This document shows, piece after piece, positions 1 to 6,493 of a DNA stretch of 15,794 bases (the stretch's first letter is position 1; each line of letters opens with the position of its first letter). A program made the translations under genes and the position numbers. Origin of the DNA: Bacteroidaceae bacterium. Lineage in GTDB: Bacteria > Bacteroidota > Bacteroidia > Bacteroidales > Bacteroidaceae. The notes under the pieces are model-generated. The model saw only the letters and a list, made by a program, of their open reading frames with translations, did not search any database and was not told where the DNA came from. The stretch lies in contig JAFZUB010000028.1 of the NCBI GenBank assembly GCA_017618515.1, positions 1-15,794 of the forward strand, read 5' to 3'.

Positions 1-252
1 CTGTTGAGAAGTGGTACCAGTATTGGCTCTAATGTTCGAGAAAGTGTCAATGCTCAAAGCAGGATGGATTTTATTAACAAATTAAATATCGCTCTAAAGG
101 AAGCGAATGAAACTGAATATTGGCTTGAATTGTTATATGAGTCTGGTATATTAGACGAAAAACAGTATGCTTCTATCTATGACGATTGCGGTAAGATAAC
201 CGCTATGCTTACTAAGATTATAAAGACGACAAAGTCCACTACGGATATATAA
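1..252 (+). CDS. Four-helix-bundle protein (23S rRNA intervening-sequence type), 3' part only
   Basis: The reading frame is open from the first base, so the gene starts outside the window; the TTG at base 4 is unlikely to be the true start because the family (about 115-125 residues) has one more helix upstream. What is seen is the second half: a GSNVRES segment followed by helical stretches containing ALKEANETEYWLELL, the hallmark of S23/IVS-type four-helix-bundle proteins. Members occur inside 23S rRNA intervening sequences and as stand-alone genes; Avd of diversity-generating retroelements shares the fold. Molecular function is unknown, possibly nucleic-acid binding. The gene is clearly more AT-rich than the neighbours and ends directly at a run of 7-base repeats, which hints at acquisition. 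No reverse transcriptase or rRNA lies next to it in the window. Family assignment is firm, role is not. Confidence 0.8.
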   Translation: MLRSGTSIGSNVRESVNAQSRMDFINKLNIALKEANETEYWLELLYESGILDEKQYASIYDDCGKITAMLTKIIKTTKSTTDI

Positions 253-280
253 TGTTCAATGTTCAATATTCAATTTTCAA
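253..280. repeat. Four in-phase 7-base repeats (T-N-TTCAA)
   Basis: Directly after the stop codon of the four-helix-bundle gene lie four perfectly phased heptamers: TGTTCAA (253-259), TGTTCAA (260-266), TATTCAA (267-273) and TTTTCAA (274-280), followed by TT. The complement of TGTTCAA is TTGAACA, which recurs in other gaps of this window. Function unknown. Confidence 0.8.
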
Positions 281-290
281 TTAAAATGAC

Positions 291-1538
291 ATGGCTATAA
301 TCAAACCGTTTCGCGGCATACGTCCGCCCAAGGAGTATGTAGAGGAAGTGGAGAGCCGCCCCTACGACGTGCTGGACTCTGAGGAGGCCCGCGCCGAGGC
401 TGGCGACAACGAGAAGTCGCTCTACCATATCATCAAGCCGGAGATTAACTTTCCCGTTGGCACATCAGAGTACGACCCCAAGGTGTATGAGAGTGCTGCC
501 GAGCATTTCAAGATGTTTCAGGAGAAGGGCTGGCTCCGTCAGGACGCAGAGGAGAACTATTACCTCTATGCCCAGACTATGGGCAACAAGACACAGTATG
601 GTCTTGTGGTGTGCGCCTATGTGGCTGACTATCTCAATGGTGTGATCAAGAAGCACGAGCTTACGCGTAAGGATAAGGAAGAGGACCGCATGAAGCATGT
701 GCGCGTCAACAACGCCAACATGGAGCCGGTGTTCTTCGCCTATCCCGACAACAAGGTGCTGCTCGACATCATCGACAAATATGCCAAGACGACGCCCGAG
801 TATGACTTCATCGCACCTATTGACGGCTTCGGCCACAAGCTGTGGGTGATTGCTGACAAGGCAGACATCAAGGCTATCACCGATGAGTTTGCCCGCATAC
901 CGAGTCTCTATATCGCTGACGGACACCACCGCTCGGCTGCCGCTGCCCTCGTGGGTGCGGAGAAGGCCAGCCAAGACCCCAACACTACGGGTAAGGAGGA
1001 GTATAACTACTTCATGGCTGTGTGCTTCCCTGCCAGCCAGCTGACTATCCTCGACTACAACCGCGTGGTGAAGGATCTCAACGGCAAGACTGCCGACGAG
1101 TTCTTGGCTGCTATAGCTGAGGACTTCACGGTGGAGGACAAGGGCACCGATATCTATAAGCCGCAGCAGCTCCATGAGTTCTCGCTCTATCTGGAGGGCC
1201 GCTGGTACAGCCTCAAGGCCAAGGCCGGCACCTACGATGACAGCGACCCCATCGGTGTGCTCGACGTGGATATCTCTTCACGCCTCATCCTCGACAAGCA
1301 GCTTGGCATCAAGGACCTGCGCACCAGCAATCTCATCGACTTTGTCGGTGGCTTGCGCGGTCTGGCTGAGCTGAAGCGTCGTGTGGACAATGGCGAGATG
1401 AAGATGGCACTGGCGCTCTATCCTGTGACCATGCAGCAGATCATGGACATTGCCGACAGCGGCAAGATTATGCCGCCCAAGGCCACATGGTTTGAGCCCA
1501 AGCTACGCAGCGGATTGGTAATCCACAGTCTGGAATAA
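291..1538 (+). CDS. DUF1015 family protein with ParB-like DGHHR motif
   Basis: A 415-residue soluble protein without signal peptide or membrane segment, matching the usual length of DUF1015. The N-terminus (AIIKPFRGIRPPKEYVEEV) is the typical opening of the family (few conserved positions: F-x-G-I-R-P). A D210-G-H-H-R214 motif followed by SAAA resembles the phosphate-binding box of the ParB/sulfiredoxin fold, which is also used by ADP-dependent free-serine kinases. Biochemical function is not established. From general knowledge of Bacteroidales genomes, DUF1015 genes often follow serC and serA, and four-helix-bundle genes can sit among them; those serine genes would lie left of this window, so a role in serine metabolism is inference. 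The start ATG is preceded by an A-rich leader and no strong ribosome binding site. Gene product family confident, role low. Confidence 0.85.
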   Translation: MAIIKPFRGIRPPKEYVEEVESRPYDVLDSEEARAEAGDNEKSLYHIIKPEINFPVGTSEYDPKVYESAAEHFKMFQEKGWLRQDAEENYYLYAQTMGNKTQYGLVVCAYVADYLNGVIKKHELTRKDKEEDRMKHVRVNNANMEPVFFAYPDNKVLLDIIDKYAKTTPEYDFIAPIDGFGHKLWVIADKADIKAITDEFARIPSLYIADGHHRSAAAALVGAEKASQDPNTTGKEEYNYFMAVCFPASQLTILDYNRVVKDLNGKTADEFLAAIAEDFTVEDKGTDIYKPQQLHEFSLYLEGRWYSLKAKAGTYDDSDPIGVLDVDISSRLILDKQLGIKDLRTSNLIDFVGGLRGLAELKRRVDNGEMKMALALYPVTMQQIMDIADSGKIMPPKATWFEPKLRSGLVIHSLE

Positions 1539-1543
1539 GTGAA

Positions 1544-1577
1544 AGAAATTAGAAATGCCTCGGCGTTTCTAATTTCT
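1544..1577 (+). repeat. Long AT-rich hairpin between DUF1015 gene and oxidoreductase gene
   Basis: A near-perfect inverted repeat: left arm begins AGAAATTAGAAA, right arm ends TTTCTAATTTCT, with an inner GCC/GGC clamp, one T-G wobble and a two-base loop (about 16 pairs). It starts seven bases after the DUF1015 stop codon. No T-tract follows (TAATTAAAAAGG), so it is not a classical intrinsic terminator, though it could stall or protect transcripts. The right side reads as two phased heptamers TTTCTAA TTTCTAA, linking it to the 7-base repeats in other gaps. Confidence 0.75.
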
Positions 1578-1595
1578 AATTAAAAAGGTTTGCTG

Positions 1596-2585
1596 ATGCA
1601 GAAGATTGATGTTGTGCGTTGGGGCTTTATCGGTTGCGGCGAAGTGACTGAGAGAAAGAGCGGCCCGGCCTTCAAACTTGTGGAGGGCTCGGAGGTGGTG
1701 GCTGTGATGAGCCGCACCCTCGAGAAGGTGCGCTCGTATGCCGAACGGCACGGCGTGGGGAAATACTACACAGACGCTTCGGAGCTTATCAATGACCCCA
1801 GAGTCAACGCTGTGTATATAGCTACGCCGCCCTCCACCCACGCGACCTATGCCATCATGGCTCTCAAGGCCGGCAAGCCTACATACGTGGAGAAGCCGCT
1901 ATGCTCCAATTATCAGGACTGCAACCGCATCAACCGTATCTCGCAGCAGATGGGTGTGCCGTGCTTCGCGGCATACTACCGTCGCGAGTTGCCTTACTTC
2001 CAAAAGGTGAAGCAGCTGATAGAGGACGGAGCCGTGGGCGAGGTAATCAATGTGCAGATACGTTTCTCTGTGCCGCCGCGTGACCTCGATTACAACAGTC
2101 ACGATCTGCCCTGGCGTGTGATACCCGACATTGCCGGTGGTGGATATTTCTACGACCTGGCGCCCCATCAGATAGACCTCTTGCAGTGTATCTTCGGCCC
2201 CATCACCGAGGCCAAGGGCTATTGCTCCAACCGTGGCGGGCTGTATAAGTCGGAGGATACGGTGAGTGCGTGTTTCAAGTTCGCCAGCGGACTGCCGGGC
2301 TCGGGGTCGTGGTGCTTCGTGGGACACGACTCGGCCAAGGAGGACCGCATAGAGATTATCGGCAACAGGGGCAGTCTGCATTTCTCTGTGTTCAATTACG
2401 ACCCGATAACCCTGTTTAATGAAGACGGCAACCAGACATTCGTGGTGGATAATCCGCCCTACGTTCAGTTGCCGCTCATCAAGCAGGTGGTGGAGCACCT
2501 GCAGCAGAAGGCTATATGCACCTGCGACTCGGTAAGTGCCACGTCGGTCAACTGGGTGATGGACCGCATACTCGGTAAGTTCTGA
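1596..2585 (+). CDS. Gfo/Idh/MocA family oxidoreductase (cytoplasmic)
   Basis: A 329-residue NAD(P)-dependent sugar or polyol dehydrogenase-like protein. The N-terminal Rossmann fold shows WGFIGCGEVTE (residues 9-19) and the family signature E99-K100-P101; the C-terminal alpha/beta domain contains the usual LAPHQIDLLQ helix with its histidine. Length is standard for the family and no signal peptide is present, so it should act in the cytoplasm. The ATG at 1596 was chosen over the in-frame TTG at 1590 because an AAAAAGG stretch sits at ribosome-binding distance before it. The closest described members act on sugars, inositols or amino-sugars, but substrate cannot be deduced here. It is followed after 14 bases by the DUF4421 gene, so co-transcription is likely. 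It differs clearly from the two other Gfo/Idh/MocA proteins of the window and is not part of their operon. Confidence 0.88.
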   Translation: MQKIDVVRWGFIGCGEVTERKSGPAFKLVEGSEVVAVMSRTLEKVRSYAERHGVGKYYTDASELINDPRVNAVYIATPPSTHATYAIMALKAGKPTYVEKPLCSNYQDCNRINRISQQMGVPCFAAYYRRELPYFQKVKQLIEDGAVGEVINVQIRFSVPPRDLDYNSHDLPWRVIPDIAGGGYFYDLAPHQIDLLQCIFGPITEAKGYCSNRGGLYKSEDTVSACFKFASGLPGSGSWCFVGHDSAKEDRIEIIGNRGSLHFSVFNYDPITLFNEDGNQTFVVDNPPYVQLPLIKQVVEHLQQKAICTCDSVSATSVNWVMDRILGKF

Positions 2586-2599
2586 TTAGTATATCGGCT

Positions 2600-3724
2600 A
2601 TGCGCAGGCATCTGTATATTACGTTTTTGCTTTTGTTGGCAGGCATTGGCGCAGGTGCCTATGACGGCTATGACAGTACAGAGATTCGCGCAGACGTAGC
2701 GGATACGGTTGCTACCGACACGATGCAGCTGAAAGATGCGCCCAAGAAGCGCTTCTTCCTGCTTCGCCTGTTGGACAAGGCGCTGGATGTTGACACCAAT
2801 TATATCGAGCAGTCCAAGTATAATATCACGCTGATGACCGAAGCGGATTGGCGATTCAAGTATATATGGCTGCGCGGCTATGATGATGAGGGCCATCATC
2901 AGACTTTGTACTTCCATCCTCATTCTCAGGTAACCATTGGTCCGTATGTGGGCTATAGTTTGTTGTTTCTCGGTTGGACGGTGGATATCGGCTCCCGATT
3001 GACGACCAACAACTCCAATATCTATCTCTCGCTTTATGCTCCGATGTTTGGCATCGATTATTATTACGAGAACGATATAAATGGTTATAGTATTTCGCGT
3101 TTGTCAGGCTTCAGCGACGATGTAAGGGAGCGTAGCGTGGGACTCGATTTCCCGGGGTTGTCAACAAACATGAAATACGTACACCTATATTACATATTTA
3201 ATCACCGTCGTTTCTCCTATCGTGCGGCCTACAGTCAAACGACAGTGCAGCGTCGCAGCAGGGGAGCCTTTATCCTCGGCTACACATACTCACGTCAGCA
3301 GACAAACTTTGACTACACCCTTCTGCCGGCGCCTTTCTATGACGACAACGGAGAACTGATAATAAACGAGGCCCTCAAGGTAAAGCGCGCGCGCTACACC
3401 AATCATTCCATATCACTCGGCTACACATATAATTGGGTGTTCGCCCGCAACTGGCTCTTTAATGTGTCCACCTCGCCCGCCATAGGCTACAACTTCACTA
3501 AGGGAGAAAAGATGACGAGCGACAAGTTGTATAAACTCCGAAACATAAACTTTGACTTCATAGGTAAGCTGGCGGTGGTATGGAACAACAACTTCATGTT
3601 TGCAGGTGGCTCCTTCACGGCGCACACCTATGCCTACAGGAAATCTACATTCTCCTGCCAGAACGCCCTGCTCTCTGCGCAGCTATATATGGGTATCAAT
3701 CTGTGGAAGAAGAAAAAGAAATGA
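2600..3724 (+). CDS. Secreted DUF4421-type protein, probable outer-membrane beta-barrel
   Basis: A 374-residue protein with a clear Sec signal peptide (MRRHLYITFLLLLAGIGAGA, cleavage near residue 20). The mature part has many aromatic, alternating segments (YVGYSLLFLGWTVDIG, LGYTYSRQQTNFDY, SLGYTYNWVF) and ends in amphipathic strands, which suggests a beta-barrel or beta-sandwich of the outer membrane. The C-terminus is KKKKK rather than the terminal aromatic residue typical of porin-like barrels, an oddity. I recognise similarity in pattern to DUF4421, a Bacteroidota family without known function; this assignment is moderate. It starts 14 bases after the oxidoreductase gene. In the absence of a known role, envelope structure or transport are both possible. 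Confidence 0.7.
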   Translation: MRRHLYITFLLLLAGIGAGAYDGYDSTEIRADVADTVATDTMQLKDAPKKRFFLLRLLDKALDVDTNYIEQSKYNITLMTEADWRFKYIWLRGYDDEGHHQTLYFHPHSQVTIGPYVGYSLLFLGWTVDIGSRLTTNNSNIYLSLYAPMFGIDYYYENDINGYSISRLSGFSDDVRERSVGLDFPGLSTNMKYVHLYYIFNHRRFSYRAAYSQTTVQRRSRGAFILGYTYSRQQTNFDYTLLPAPFYDDNGELIINEALKVKRARYTNHSISLGYTYNWVFARNWLFNVSTSPAIGYNFTKGEKMTSDKLYKLRNINFDFIGKLAVVWNNNFMFAGGSFTAHTYAYRKSTFSCQNALLSAQLYMGINLWKKKKK

Positions 3725-3730
3725 AGACCA

Positions 3731-3788
3731 CACCTAGCCCCGAGACCACCCCTAGCCCCTCCTGCAGGAGGGGAAAAAGGAGGAGGGG
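3731..3788. repeat. GC-rich palindromic intergenic element (REP-like)
   Basis: Just after the DUF4421 stop codon lie two copies of a CCTAGCCCC unit (3733-3741 and 3751-3759), then a perfect 18-base palindrome CCCCTCCTGCAGGAGGGG (3756-3773), then a second copy of the right arm, GGAGGGG (3782-3788). The left arm CCCCTCC could pair with either right arm. No T-tract follows, so it is not a standard terminator. Similar C-rich/G-rich elements are, from memory, common between genes of Prevotella and relatives. Confidence 0.65.
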
Positions 3789-3802
3789 AACAGGTTTGGG
3801 CA

Positions 3803-3809
3803 TTGAACA
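3803..3809 (+). repeat. Single TTGAACA heptamer in the gap before the AICAR formyltransferase gene
   Basis: One copy of TTGAACA, flanked by CA and T, in the 20-odd bases before the ATG at 3831. It matches the complement of the TGTTCAA repeats at 253-266 and the heptamers at 7980 and 11721. A single 7-mer is weak evidence by itself. Confidence 0.45.
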
Positions 3810-3830
3810 TTAACGACAAAAAATATAACT

Positions 3831-5012
3831 ATGAACGAAATCCAATTGAAGTATGGGTGTAATCCCAATCAAAAGCCGTCGCGCATATTTATGCAGAGTG
3901 GCGAACTGCCCGTCACGGTGCTCAATGGCCGTCCGGGGTATATCAATTTTCTTGACGCACTCAACAGCTGGCAGCTTGTCAAGGAGCTGAAAGCAGCCAC
4001 CGGCATGCCTGCCGCAGCGAGCTTCAAGCATGTCAGCCCTGCGGGAGCAGCCATTGGTTTGCCGCTGAGCGATGTGCTGAAGAAAATCTATTTTGTTGAT
4101 GATATTGACTTTGAACTAAGTCCGATAGCTTGCGCATACGCCAGAGCCCGTGGTGCTGACCGCATGTCAAGCTATGGCGACTTTATCGCACTCAGCGACA
4201 CCTGCGACGAGGCTACAGCTTTGTTGATTAAGCGCGAGGTGTCGGACGGAGTTATCGCTCCCTCCTATACCGACGGGGCACTCCAGATACTGCGCGACAA
4301 GCGCAAGGGTACCTACAACGTTATACAGATAGACCCTGCCTATACTCCTGAGCCTATAGAGCAGAAGCAGGTGTTTGGCATCACTTTCGAGCAGGGGCGT
4401 AATGAGATAGACCTGACGTCTGACAGCCTCTTCGAAAACATACCCACCGCCAATAAGGATTTCCCCGAATCTGCACGTCGTGACCTCAAGATAGCCCTTA
4501 TCACCCTCAAATACACTCAGAGCAACTCGGTGTGCTATGTAAAGGAAGGTCAGGCCATAGGTATTGGTGCCGGTCAGCAGAGCCGCATCCATTGCACACG
4601 CCTGGCAGGCAACAAGGCAGATATCTGGTGGCTACGCCAGCATCCCAAGGTGCTCAATCTGCCGTGGATAGATAAGATACGCCGCGCAGACCGCGACAAT
4701 ACTATCGATGTGTATATCTCGGACGACTACGATGACGTGCTCCGCGATGGCACATGGCAGCAGTTCTTCTCTACTCGTCCAGAGCCGCTGACCCGCGAGG
4801 AGAAGAAAGAATGGATAGCCAAGAACACAGGTGTGTGTCTGGGTTCTGATGCATTCTTCCCCTTTGGCGATAATATAGAGCGTGCCCACAAGAGTGGAGT
4901 GCAGTATATCGCCCAGGCTGGCGGTAGTGTGCGTGATGACAATGTCATTGAGACCTGTGACAAGTATGACATGGCTATGGCCTTCATAGGCATTCGCCTT
5001 TTCCACCACTAA
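3831..5012 (+). CDS. Stand-alone phosphoribosylaminoimidazolecarboxamide (AICAR) formyltransferase
   Basis: A 393-residue protein that corresponds only to the AICAR transformylase half of bifunctional PurH: it would transfer a formyl group from 10-formyl-THF to AICAR, the penultimate step of IMP synthesis. It opens directly with the domain's first motif (LKYGCNPNQK, equivalent to LRYGENPHQ) and has no IMP cyclohydrolase domain. The catalytic Lys-His pair is present in SFKHVSPAG (K66, H67); also KYTQSNSVCY, GIGAGQQSRIHCTRLAG, SDAFFPFGDNIERA and the C-terminal QAGGSVRDDNVIETCDKYDM are intact. The terminal IGIRLFHH differs slightly from the common TGIRHFRH. Complete PurH is normally about 510-530 residues. 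Stand-alone versions exist in Bacteroidota, generally besides a full PurH elsewhere. Start ATG follows an A-rich leader. Not named purH here because the cyclohydrolase activity is missing. Confidence 0.92.
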   Translation: MNEIQLKYGCNPNQKPSRIFMQSGELPVTVLNGRPGYINFLDALNSWQLVKELKAATGMPAAASFKHVSPAGAAIGLPLSDVLKKIYFVDDIDFELSPIACAYARARGADRMSSYGDFIALSDTCDEATALLIKREVSDGVIAPSYTDGALQILRDKRKGTYNVIQIDPAYTPEPIEQKQVFGITFEQGRNEIDLTSDSLFENIPTANKDFPESARRDLKIALITLKYTQSNSVCYVKEGQAIGIGAGQQSRIHCTRLAGNKADIWWLRQHPKVLNLPWIDKIRRADRDNTIDVYISDDYDDVLRDGTWQQFFSTRPEPLTREEKKEWIAKNTGVCLGSDAFFPFGDNIERAHKSGVQYIAQAGGSVRDDNVIETCDKYDMAMAFIGIRLFHH

Positions 5013-5025
5013 AACAAGAATTGCC

Positions 5026-5226
5026 GTGCCAACACAGGAGGAATTAAATCAGGCTATGCTTGGTGGCATCTCATTTAGGAAAGCTCCTAAGAAAGCCACC
5101 ACTGACCCCGACAAGGTAAAGACTAAGGCCAAGAAAAAGGGCTACATTACTGGTGCCCATGGCTCAGGTGCTGCCAAGAAAAAAGCCAAGATACGCGAAC
5201 GCAGAGCCAACAAGAGTAAGAGATAA
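5026..5226 (+). CDS. Small lysine-rich protein of unknown function
   Basis: A 66-residue ORF that starts with GTG 13 bases after the formyltransferase stop codon. The first 20 residues are mixed (PTQEELNQAMLGGISFRKAPKK); the rest is strongly basic (KTKAKKKGYITG, KKKAKIRERRANKSKR), with nearly no hydrophobic residues, so it is probably a disordered or nucleic-acid/ribosome-binding protein. No signal peptide. Codon usage resembles the neighbours, with little rare-codon use, and the close spacing suggests co-translation with the formyltransferase. An alternative start is the ATG at 5056, which would remove ten residues; the GTG is preferred because PTQEELNQAM looks like a genuine helix. I do not recognise a named family. 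Confidence 0.62.
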   Translation: MPTQEELNQAMLGGISFRKAPKKATTDPDKVKTKAKKKGYITGAHGSGAAKKKAKIRERRANKSKR

Positions 5227-5257
5227 TTGATGTAACCATTTTTTTCTCCTTGTTTTG

Positions 5258-5288
5258 TTGCGATTCATAATTTTTTTTATTAACTTTG
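5258..5288 (+). promoter_or_regulatory. Predicted Bacteroidota-type promoter of the oxidoreductase-DUF1080-tat operon
   Basis: The -7 element TAACTTTG (5281-5288) matches the Bacteroidota consensus TAnnTTTG exactly. A TTG at 5258-5260 (part of TTTTGTTG) stands about 20 bases upstream as the -33 element, and the spacer is very T-rich. Transcription should start near 5294-5298, giving a leader of about 60 bases before the GTG at 5356. This is the longest gene-free gap in the window (5227-5355). Confidence 0.7.
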
Positions 5289-5309
5289 CCGAGAATTAAA
5301 AATATAAAG

Positions 5310-5326
5310 AGTTAACTACGTTAACT
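5310..5326. promoter_or_regulatory. Candidate operator: 17-bp inverted repeat in the operon leader
   Basis: AGTTAAC-TAC-GTTAACT is a perfect inverted repeat with a three-base spacer; it is also a direct repeat of GTTAACT. It lies about 15-30 bases downstream of the predicted transcription start and 30 bases before the first gene, a position suited to a repressor operator. No regulator gene is adjacent, so the cognate protein is unknown. Confidence 0.5.
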
Positions 5327-5355
5327 GCCAAGATAAAATACAAAAAATATTAGTT

Positions 5356-6441
5356 GTGAAACTCTCTGCCGGTTTGATTGGTTTTGGACGCATGGGACGT
5401 TGTTATCTCGAGGCGTTGCAGCGTGACAGCCGTTATAGGGTAACTTATATATGCGATCCTGTTGAGGAATGCCGCACTTTAGCCAAGTCGTTGGTGCCAG
5501 ATGCTATTGTGTGCGACAACGAAGAGGTGGTGTTTTCTGCCCCTGATGTGCAAGTAGTGATTATATGTGCGCTAGCCGATGTTCGTCCCGAGCATATACA
5601 GCGTGCCTTGGACTCAGGGAAGCATGTGATAGCAGAGAAACCGTTGGCCGATAGCGTCGAGCGCGAATGGCAGGTGGTAACGATGGCTGAGGAAGCAGAA
5701 CGTCGCGGTCTGTTTAGCACCGTGAACATGTATCTGCTGAACTCGTGGTATTTCCACGAGATGCAGCGCATTGTAGCCAGCGGCGAGATTGGCGAGCTGG
5801 CTATCATGCGTATCTGTCACATGACTCCAGGATTGGCTCCCGGTGAAGGACATGAAGCGGAGGGTCCGGCTTTCCATGATTGCGGAATGCACTATGTGGG
5901 ACTGGGCCGCTTCCTCTCGCATAGCGAATATAAGACATGGCATGCACAGGGCATCAGGATGTGGTCGTGGAAAGACCCATGGTGGGTGCAGGTGCATGGC
6001 ACCATGGAGAATGGTGTGGTGTTTGACATAACTCAGGGCTTTGTCTATGGCCAGATGTCGAAAGACCAGACGCACAACTCCTATGTGGAACTGATTGGCA
6101 CGCAGGGATTCTGCCACATGACACATGACTTCAAGACCGCGGTGCTTGACTTGCGCGGTGTGAATACTACGGAGCGCATTGAACGCCCGCATGGTGGCAA
6201 GAATATAGAGGTGCTGCTTGCACAGATGGCAGAAAGTATAGCTGCGGGCCAGCATCATGCAGACATGCCGCGATTGCGTGACTCTGCTATCGCCTCGGAC
6301 TACGCTTGGCGTATGGTGGAAGATGCGCGTGCCCATGAGATGCCTGCCATCGGCACTCTGGACGAGCTTGAGCGCATACGTGAACGCCGTCGTCACATGA
6401 CAGACGGATACGGACTGCTGCCGAAAAACAGGGAGAAGTAA
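5356..6441 (+). CDS. Gfo/Idh/MocA family oxidoreductase (cytoplasmic, first gene of operon)
   Basis: A 361-residue protein that starts with GTG (VKLSAGLIGFGRMGR). The Rossmann glycine motif is G9-F-G-R-M-G14, and the family signature E94-K95-P96 follows; the C-terminal domain carries the conserved GPAFHDCGMHYVGLGRF segment with two histidines. No signal peptide is present, so it should work in the cytoplasm with NAD(P). The GTG start is preferred because the ATG at 5392 lies inside the nucleotide-binding motif. It opens a seven-gene run and is followed after 52 bases by a Tat-exported relative. In related Bacteroides gene sets such enzymes oxidise or reduce C3 of glycosides or free sugars; here it probably handles the imported product, which is inference. 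Confidence 0.88.
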   Translation: MKLSAGLIGFGRMGRCYLEALQRDSRYRVTYICDPVEECRTLAKSLVPDAIVCDNEEVVFSAPDVQVVIICALADVRPEHIQRALDSGKHVIAEKPLADSVEREWQVVTMAEEAERRGLFSTVNMYLLNSWYFHEMQRIVASGEIGELAIMRICHMTPGLAPGEGHEAEGPAFHDCGMHYVGLGRFLSHSEYKTWHAQGIRMWSWKDPWWVQVHGTMENGVVFDITQGFVYGQMSKDQTHNSYVELIGTQGFCHMTHDFKTAVLDLRGVNTTERIERPHGGKNIEVLLAQMAESIAAGQHHADMPRLRDSAIASDYAWRMVEDARAHEMPAIGTLDELERIRERRRHMTDGYGLLPKNREK

Positions 6442-6443
6442 TA

Positions 6444-6457
6444 TTGAGCATTGAATA
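6444..6457 (+). repeat. Two in-phase 7-base repeats
   Basis: TTGAGCA (6444-6450) and TTGAATA (6451-6457) directly after the stop codon of the first oxidoreductase gene. Degenerate copies of TTGAACA in perfect phase. The rest of this 52-base gap is AT-rich leader of the next gene. Confidence 0.55.
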
Positions 6458-6493
6458 ATGTGAAAGAATATCAACTATTAAAACTATATATCT

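Noticed and set aside
1..252. Part of a diversity-generating retroelement (Avd-like protein)
   Set aside because: No reverse transcriptase, template repeat or variable repeat pair is visible to the right; the left flank is outside the window.
465..1175. 236-residue minus-strand ORF inside the DUF1015 gene
   Set aside because: The plus-strand frame has full family features; the antisense frame has none.
5238..5247. T-tract after the small basic gene as an intrinsic terminator
   Set aside because: No stable hairpin precedes it; T-richness here also fits the promoter spacer region.
5614..6474. 286-residue minus-strand ORF over the first operon oxidoreductase
   Set aside because: Antisense shadow with His/Cys/Ser-rich low-sense composition and no family pattern.
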